A model generated the notes under the pieces. That model did no database searches. It was given only the letters and a program-made list of their open reading frames with translations, and was not told the DNA's origin. This document shows, in pieces, positions 58,906 through 64,000 of a DNA stretch of 64,000 bases. Positions within the stretch are counted from its first letter, which is position 1; every line of letters begins with the position of its first letter. Origin of the DNA: Sphingobium cloacae (GTDB taxonomy: Bacteria > Pseudomonadota > Alphaproteobacteria > Sphingomonadales > Sphingomonadaceae); the NCBI RefSeq assembly GCF_002355855.1, contig NZ_AP017655.1:3103001-3167000 (forward strand), given 5' to 3'. A program made the position numbers and the translations under genes.

Positions 58906-58982
58906 TGGCGACCCCGACAGGATTCGAACCTGTGACCATTCGCTTAGAAGGCGAATGCTCTATCCAGCTGAGCTACGGGGCC
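58906..58982 (-). tRNA. tRNA-Arg (anticodon UCU)
   Basis: 77 bases with encoded CCA. The acceptor stem GGCCCCG/CGGGGTC pairs (one G-U). The anticodon stem TTCGC/GCGAA holds the loop CTTCTAA with anticodon TCT. The T arm is CACAGG TTCGAAT CCTGT. The 3' end faces the prophage, as expected for an integration site. Confidence 0.96.
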
Positions 58983-59068
58983 GTCGCCGCGTTCGATAGC
59001 CGCGCTTGCGCCCGCGCGCAATCGCCTGCGGCATTTGCAATCCGCCGCCGGAACGATATGCATCCTGC

Positions 59069-59785
59069 ATGAGCGACGGGATCAGGAAAATCGACGCGGC
59101 GGCGCTGGGCCAGCGGCCGCTGCGCTATTTCGATTTCTTCATGGCGGCCTTCGTCGCGATCCTCCTCCTCTCCAACCTCATCGGCGCGGCCAAGCTGTCG
59201 TCGCTGGGCGGCGTCACCTTCGGCGCGGGCATCCTCTTCTTTCCGCTGGGCTATGTGATCGGCGACGTGCTGACCGAAGTCTATGGCTATGCTCGCGCGC
59301 GCCGCTGCGTCTGGGCGGGGTTCGGCGCGATGCTGTTCATGGCGCTGATGAGCTGGGTCGTCGTCGCCCTCCCGCCGGCGCAGGGCTGGCCCGACCAGCA
59401 GGCTTATGAAGCCGTGTTCGGCAGCACATGGCGCATCGTCTTCGCCTCGCTCGCCGCTTTCTGGGCAGGCGAACTGGCGAACAGCTTCGTCCTCGCCAAG
59501 ATGAAGGTCTGGACCAGGGGCAGGCATTTGTGGACCCGCACCATCGGATCGACCGTGGTGGGGCAGGGGGTGGACAGCCTGCTTTTCTACCCGCTCGCCT
59601 TCTACGGCCATTGGAGCACGGATCAGGTGCTGACGGTGATGGTCACCAACTGGGCGATGAAGGTCACATGGGAAGCCGTGCTCACCCCCGTCACCTATCT
59701 GGCCGTCAACACGCTGAAGCGTCGCGAAGGGCTCGATGTCTATGACGAGGGCACCGACTTCACCCCCTTCCGAACGCGCCTCTAG
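59069..59785 (+). CDS. Queuosine precursor transporter (YhhQ/VUT family)
   Basis: 238 residues with about six membrane helices. The N-terminal [25 protein letters not shown] and [29 protein letters not shown] are typical of the family. It imports preQ0/preQ1 for tRNA queuosine. No preQ1 riboswitch is recognised upstream. It is convergent with truA. Confidence 0.9.
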   Translation: MSDGIRKIDAAALGQRPLRYFDFFMAAFVAILLLSNLIGAAKLSSLGGVTFGAGILFFPLGYVIGDVLTEVYGYARARRCVWAGFGAMLFMALMSWVVVALPPAQGWPDQQAYEAVFGSTWRIVFASLAAFWAGELANSFVLAKMKVWTRGRHLWTRTIGSTVVGQGVDSLLFYPLAFYGHWSTDQVLTVMVTNWAMKVTWEAVLTPVTYLAVNTLKRREGLDVYDEGTDFTPFRTRL

Positions 59786-60522
59786 GGATAATCCGCCCGC
59801 ACGAAATACAACCCGTCCGGCGGTGCATTGAGTCCCAGCGCCGCCCGGTCCCGCGCCTCCAGCGCGTCGCGCAGGTCGCCCACGCGCCACCGCCCCATGC
59901 CCACCATGGCCAGGCACCCCACCATCGATCGCACCTGATGATGCAGGAAGGACCGCGCCGCCGCATGGATCGCGATCCGGTCGCCGTCGCGCTCGACATC
60001 CAGCCGGTCCAGCGTCTTGACCGGACTCCCCGCCTGGCAATGGACCGACCGGAACGTCGTGAAGTCATGCCGCCCCAACAGAATCCGCGCCGCCTCCCGC
60101 ATCGCGACTTCATCCAAGGGCTGGATCACCCGCCAGGCCAGCCCGCGCTCCCATGTCAGCGGCGCCCGCCGGTTGGCGATCCGATAGACATAGGACCGCC
60201 CCACGCAGGAAAAGCGCGCATGCCAATCCTCCGCCACCGCCTCGCACGCCAGCACCGCCACCGGATGAGGCCGCATCCGCGCATTCAAGGCTTCCATCAG
60301 CCGAAAGGGCATGATGTCCTTCGCGACATCGGCATGGCACCGCATCGCCAGCCCATGCACGCCCGCATCGGTCCGCCCCGCCGCATGGATCACGGCCCGC
60401 TCCCCCGTCACCGCAAGGATCGCCTCCTCGATCGTCTGCTGCACGCTCGGCCCATGCGCCTGCCGCTGCCACCCCATGAAGGGCCGCCCATCAAACTCCA
60501 CGGTGAAGGCGAAGCGGGTCAT
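59782..60522 (-). CDS. truA: tRNA pseudouridine(38-40) synthase TruA
   Basis: 246 residues: catalytic Asp52 in [26 protein letters not shown] middle and [15 protein letters not shown] near the end. It isomerises uridines in the tRNA anticodon arm. It overlaps the fmt stop by four bases, so both are co-transcribed. Confidence 0.95.
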   Translation of the reverse strand: MTRFAFTVEFDGRPFMGWQRQAHGPSVQQTIEEAILAVTGERAVIHAAGRTDAGVHGLAMRCHADVAKDIMPFRLMEALNARMRPHPVAVLACEAVAEDWHARFSCVGRSYVYRIANRRAPLTWERGLAWRVIQPLDEVAMREAARILLGRHDFTTFRSVHCQAGSPVKTLDRLDVERDGDRIAIHAAARSFLHHQVRSMVGCLAMVGMGRWRVGDLRDALEARDRAALGLNAPPDGLYFVRADYP

Positions 60523-61436
60523 GCGCCCGGGGGAGCAATCCGTTCGCCCGCGGGCATGTCGAACCCGCGCAGCAATTCTCCCGCCGACATCGCGCCCTTG
60601 CCCGCCCGCTGGATCAGCGTCGGCCGGATCGCGCCATGGCCGCAGCCGATCAGCAGGCTGTGGTCCAGCAGTTCGCCAGCCGCCCCGTCATGCTCCTCCA
60701 CCTGTGCCGCCAGCACCCGGAACCGCTCCCCGCGATATTCGAAATATGCCCCTGGAAAGGGATTGAACGCCCGCACCTGCCGCTCGACCCGATGTGCGTC
60801 CTGCGAAAAGTCGATCCGTGCCTCCGCCTTGTCGATCTTCGCCGCATAGGTGATGCCCTCTTCCGGCTGGGCCACCGGTGGATGCAGCGACAGGTCGTCC
60901 AGCACCTCCACCATCAATTCCCCGCCCGCCAGCGCCAGTTCGTCAGTCAATTCCCCGGCGGTCTTGTCCTCGATCGGCGTCACATGCTTGGCGCGCATCG
61001 GCCCGGTATCCAGCCCCGCCTCCATGTCCATGATGGTAACGCCGCTCAGATTGTCGCCCGCCAATATCGCCCGCTGGATCGGCGCCGCCCCCCGCCAGCG
61101 CGGCAGCAGCGAGGCATGGATATTGAGGCATCCGAAACGCGGCGCCGCCAGCACCGCCTTGGGCAATATCAGCCCATAGGCCGCCACCACCGCCACATCG
61201 GCGTCGAGCGCCGAGAAAGCCTCCTGCACCGCCGCATCCTTCAGGCTCGCCGGCGTCCGCACCTCGATCTCCAACGCCTCGGCGCGGCTGTGCACGGGGG
61301 AGGGGCGCAGGGCCTTGCCCCGTCCGGCGGGACGCGGCGGCTGGCTATAGACCGCGACGATGTCATGCCCCGCCTGCCGCAGCGCATCCAGCGCCGGAAC
61401 CGCGAAATTGGGAGTGCCCATATAGACGATACGCAT
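60519..61436 (-). CDS. fmt: Methionyl-tRNA formyltransferase
   Basis: 305 residues. [19 protein letters not shown] starts the formyltransferase fold; [20 protein letters not shown] (near 110-130) holds the active-site Asn and His. The C-terminal OB-type domain starts near 205. It formylates initiator tRNA. The usual partner def is not adjacent here. Confidence 0.95.
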   Translation of the reverse strand: MRIVYMGTPNFAVPALDALRQAGHDIVAVYSQPPRPAGRGKALRPSPVHSRAEALEIEVRTPASLKDAAVQEAFSALDADVAVVAAYGLILPKAVLAAPRFGCLNIHASLLPRWRGAAPIQRAILAGDNLSGVTIMDMEAGLDTGPMRAKHVTPIEDKTAGELTDELALAGGELMVEVLDDLSLHPPVAQPEEGITYAAKIDKAEARIDFSQDAHRVERQVRAFNPFPGAYFEYRGERFRVLAAQVEEHDGAAGELLDHSLLIGCGHGAIRPTLIQRAGKGAMSAGELLRGFDMPAGERIAPPGA

Positions 61437-61518
61437 GGCGGCCTTTTCATCTGGAGATTATGGATTTGCAAACCCGATGCGGCGGGCGGTCAAAGGGGTG
61501 GGGTCCAGATACCCACAT

Positions 61519-61558
61519 CCGTTCGGGCCGAGCGAAGTCGAAGGGTCGGCCCGAACGG
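61519..61558. repeat. REP-like hairpin between fmt and lptG
   Basis: CCGTTCGGGCCGA pairs perfectly with TCGGCCCGAACGG (13 bp) around the loop GCGAAGTCGAAGGG. Sequences with a GAGCGAAGTCGAAG core are frequent intergenic hairpins in sphingomonad genomes, as I recall. Only one clear copy is seen here. Confidence 0.6.
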
Positions 61559-61599
61559 ACGTGGCAATGTCCGCTCCCGCCGAAACCAGCCTTCGCCCC

Positions 61600-62697
61600 C
61601 TATTCCTCGGTCCGGAACAACACCGTCTCGCCCACCAGCAGGAACAGCAGGAACGGCGCCCATGCCGCGAGGAAGGGCGGATAGGCTCCCAGATTCCCCA
61701 TGGCGAGCGAGAAATTATCCGCCACGAAATAGGCGAAGCCCAGCGCCATGCCCATGACCGCGCGGATGAACAACTGCCCCGAACGCGCCAGCCCGAATGC
61801 CGCCACGGACCCCAATATCGGCATCAATATGGCGGAAAGCGGCCCCGACAGCTTGTGCCACAAACTACCCTCCAGTTCCGCCGTGGGCCGCCCCGCATCG
61901 TGCAGGTCCGCGATGGCCGAGCGCAATTCGGTGAAGGTCAGCGCGTCGGGATCGACCTTGGCCAGCGTGAACTGCTCGGGCCGGATGTCGCGGCCGAAAT
62001 GGACCGTGCCCAGTTCCTGCACCGTGCCCCGCGCCACGTCGAACTGCTGCGCGCCTTCCAGCACCCAATCCTTCGCGCGCGCGTCATAACGTCCCTTGGG
62101 CGCGCGCACGATGGTCGTCAGGCTGTTGCCCAGCCGGTTGTAGATATGGACGTTGCGCAGTTGCGTCGCCGTTCCCCGTCCCGCCACGATGGCCGCGTTG
62201 ACGAGGTTGTTGCCGTCCAGCACCCAGGGGTTGGCCTTCACTCCGCTATCCTGCGGGATCGGGCCGTAATCGACGGCCTGCCACGCACTGAGCGCCGCCG
62301 TCGAGCGCGCCACCACCCGTTCGTTGAAGGCATAGCTGATGAGCGCCACGCCCAGCGCCGACGCGATCAGCGGCGCCAGGATCTGGTGCGCGGACAGGCC
62401 CGCGGCCTTCATCGAGATGATCTCGCTGTTCTGGTTGAGCGTCGCCAGCATGATGAGCGTGCCCAGCAGCACGGAAAATGGCAGGAATCGGGCAATGATC
62501 TGCGGCGCGCGCAGGCCGACATAATGCCAGAGCTGCGCGTCGCCATTGCCCGCATAGGCGAGGATGTCGCCCGATTCGCCCAGCAGGTCGAGCATCTGGA
62601 GCACCACCACCAGCATCGCCAGCACGGCGAGGGTGCGGGTGAAGAACAGCCGCGCCATGTAGAGGCTGATCTGGCGCGACGGGAAGAAATCGAACAT
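61600..62697 (-). CDS. lptG: LPS export ABC permease LptG
   Basis: 365 residues, with N-terminal helices (LYMARLFFTRTLAVLAMLVVVLQMLDLLGESGDI), a periplasmic beta-jellyroll (about 120-260) and C-terminal helices. With LptF and LptB it extracts lipopolysaccharide from the inner membrane. The ATG overlaps the lptF stop (ATGA). Confidence 0.93.
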   Translation of the reverse strand: MFDFFPSRQISLYMARLFFTRTLAVLAMLVVVLQMLDLLGESGDILAYAGNGDAQLWHYVGLRAPQIIARFLPFSVLLGTLIMLATLNQNSEIISMKAAGLSAHQILAPLIASALGVALISYAFNERVVARSTAALSAWQAVDYGPIPQDSGVKANPWVLDGNNLVNAAIVAGRGTATQLRNVHIYNRLGNSLTTIVRAPKGRYDARAKDWVLEGAQQFDVARGTVQELGTVHFGRDIRPEQFTLAKVDPDALTFTELRSAIADLHDAGRPTAELEGSLWHKLSGPLSAILMPILGSVAAFGLARSGQLFIRAVMGMALGFAYFVADNFSLAMGNLGAYPPFLAAWAPFLLFLLVGETVLFRTEE

Positions 62698-63932
62698 CAC
62701 GCCGCTCCCTCCGCTTCTGCGTCTTGTGACGTGGACCCGCCGTTGCGCCGGGTGCCCGTCGGCAGGATGCTCCGCAGCTTCTTGCCGATCTTGGCGAAGG
62801 CAAATTCCAGCGCGCCGATAGGCTGGCCGCCGGGCCGGTGCGCAATCACATGATACATCCAGAAGATCAGGGCCGCCGTCAACAGGAACGGCCCCCACAA
62901 TGCGATGATCGGGTCGACCCGGCCCAGCGCCCCGACGCTTTCGCCATATTGGTTGATCTTGTGATAGGTCACGATGAACACGATGGAGAGGAACACGCCC
63001 AGCGCCGAAGTCGATCGCTTGGGCGGAATCGCGAAGGCCAGCGCGGCGAGCGGCAGGAGCATCATCATCACCACCTCCACCACGCGGAAATGGAAATTGG
63101 CGCGTACCTCGTTCCGCAGCTTTTGCGGCGTGGCGGGGTCATGGGCGATCTGGACCAGTTCGATGATCGTCTTTTCCCGGTCCACGTCGCGCCCGCGGAA
63201 ACTCTCTATCTGGGGCAGGTCGATGGGCAGGTCGTGGCTGGAGAAGGAGAGGATTCGCGGCGTCTTATATTGGGGCGCATTGTTGACCAGCACGCCGTCG
63301 CGCAGGCGGAAGATGATGGTGTCCGGATCGTCCGTCGCCAGGAAGCTGCCCTGCGCCGCCGTCACCGCCAGCGATTGCCCGTTCTTCCCTTCGGCCCGCA
63401 CGAATATGCCCTGGAGGTTGCGCCCTTCGTCCAGGCTGCGCTCGATCCGCATGGTCATGCGCTTGCCCAGGCTCGTGAACTCGCCGACCTTGATCGACGC
63501 GCCCAGAGCGCCCGAGCGCAACTCGAACCGCAGCGCCTCATAGGCATGGCGCGACAGCGGCTGGACGAAGCCGACGATGCCCAGGTTCAGCACCGCCATG
63601 CCCATCGCGAACAGATAGGGCACCCGCAGCAGCCGCCCGTAGGACAGGCCCACCGCCCGCATCACGTCCAGTTCCGATGTCTGCGCCAGCTTGCGGAAAG
63701 CCAGCAATATCCCCAGCATCAACCCGATCGGAATGCCGAGCGAAAGATATTCCGGCAGCATGTTGGCCAGCATCCGCCACACGACGCTGACCGGCCCGCC
63801 TTCCGCCGCGACGAAGTCGAACAGGCTCAGCATCTTGTCCAGCACCAGCAGCATGGCGGCCACGACCAGCGTGCCCAGCATGGGCAGGGCGATCAGGCGG
63901 GCAAGGTATCGGTCGATGGCGGTCAGTTTCAA
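62697..63932 (-). CDS. lptF: LPS export ABC permease LptF
   Basis: 411 residues: MKLTAIDRYLARLIALPMLGTLVVAAMLLVLDKML, coupling region SELDVMRAVGLSYGRLLRVPY, periplasmic domain (about 130-270) and three late helices. It is the partner of LptG. About 70 bp of its upstream region remain in the window. Confidence 0.93.
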   Translation of the reverse strand: MKLTAIDRYLARLIALPMLGTLVVAAMLLVLDKMLSLFDFVAAEGGPVSVVWRMLANMLPEYLSLGIPIGLMLGILLAFRKLAQTSELDVMRAVGLSYGRLLRVPYLFAMGMAVLNLGIVGFVQPLSRHAYEALRFELRSGALGASIKVGEFTSLGKRMTMRIERSLDEGRNLQGIFVRAEGKNGQSLAVTAAQGSFLATDDPDTIIFRLRDGVLVNNAPQYKTPRILSFSSHDLPIDLPQIESFRGRDVDREKTIIELVQIAHDPATPQKLRNEVRANFHFRVVEVVMMMLLPLAALAFAIPPKRSTSALGVFLSIVFIVTYHKINQYGESVGALGRVDPIIALWGPFLLTAALIFWMYHVIAHRPGGQPIGALEFAFAKIGKKLRSILPTGTRRNGGSTSQDAEAEGAA

Positions 63933-64000
63933 TATGTCGTCGTCCCATCACCATGTTTTGGCCGCAAAGCCGGGCCATATCCGATTCAAGGAAAGTGGGG

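Noticed and set aside
58906-58982. tRNA-Arg 3' end duplicated at the other phage end as attachment site
   Set aside because: No matching segment was found near 31540-31760, so an intact pair of attachment sites is not supported.
58983-59068. preQ1 riboswitch before the queuosine precursor transporter
   Set aside because: The 86-bp gap shows no recognisable pseudoknot aptamer or A-rich tail.

Overview
The window is chromosomal DNA of a high-GC alphaproteobacterium, most likely a sphingomonad (Sphingobium, Novosphingobium or Sphingomonas). This rests on GC-rich codon use, several TonB-dependent receptors, single-copy housekeeping genes with alphaproteobacterial character (lptF-lptG, fmt-truA, trhO, pdeM, ugd) and an IS21 element. 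No species can be named from the sequence alone.

Layout. Positions 1-4882 hold a partial M28 peptidase divergent from a two-domain M16 peptidase and a small unknown gene. Positions 4963-9999 are one tightly overlapped efflux operon (MarR regulator, FUSC inner-membrane protein, DUF1656, HlyD adaptor, NodT-type outer-membrane lipoprotein), like an aromatic-acid (Aae-type) exporter. Positions 10004-15698 carry a phytase-like esterase, a glycine-zipper protein, a ParA-like ATPase, UDP-glucose dehydrogenase, the tRNA hydroxylase TrhO and the nuclease PdeM. Positions 15686-23541 carry two TonB-dependent receptors with repeated upstream motifs, an ABM-domain protein, a spermidine-synthase-like protein and a small DEDDh exonuclease. 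Positions 23552-29018 are a fructan/sucrose-type locus (GH32-like enzyme, TonB receptor, levanase-like GH32). Its first gene has lost its 5' third at the border of an IS21 element (29019-31539).

Positions 31761 to about 58900 are a P2-like prophage next to tRNA-Arg(UCU). Head (Q, P, O, N, M, L), lysis (holin, M15 peptidase, Rz/Rz1), tail completion (X, R, S), baseplate (J, I and a separate V, W), a tail-fibre cassette, sheath, tube, E/E', tape measure, U and D are all present. Three perfect copies of a 27-bp dyad sit in front of J, in front of V and in the divergent O/P gap. They look like the late-promoter activator sites of this phage. The E gene has a TTTTTTG slip site that would make an E+E' fusion. 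No integrase, repressor or Ogr-like activator is visible. The IS21 element has no target duplication and lies between half a levanase gene and the D end of the phage. The simplest reading is an IS-associated deletion that removed one phage end and the levanase 5' half, probably immobilising the prophage.

Positions 59069-63932 return to core genes: a queuosine-precursor transporter, truA, fmt and the LPS export permeases lptG and lptF.
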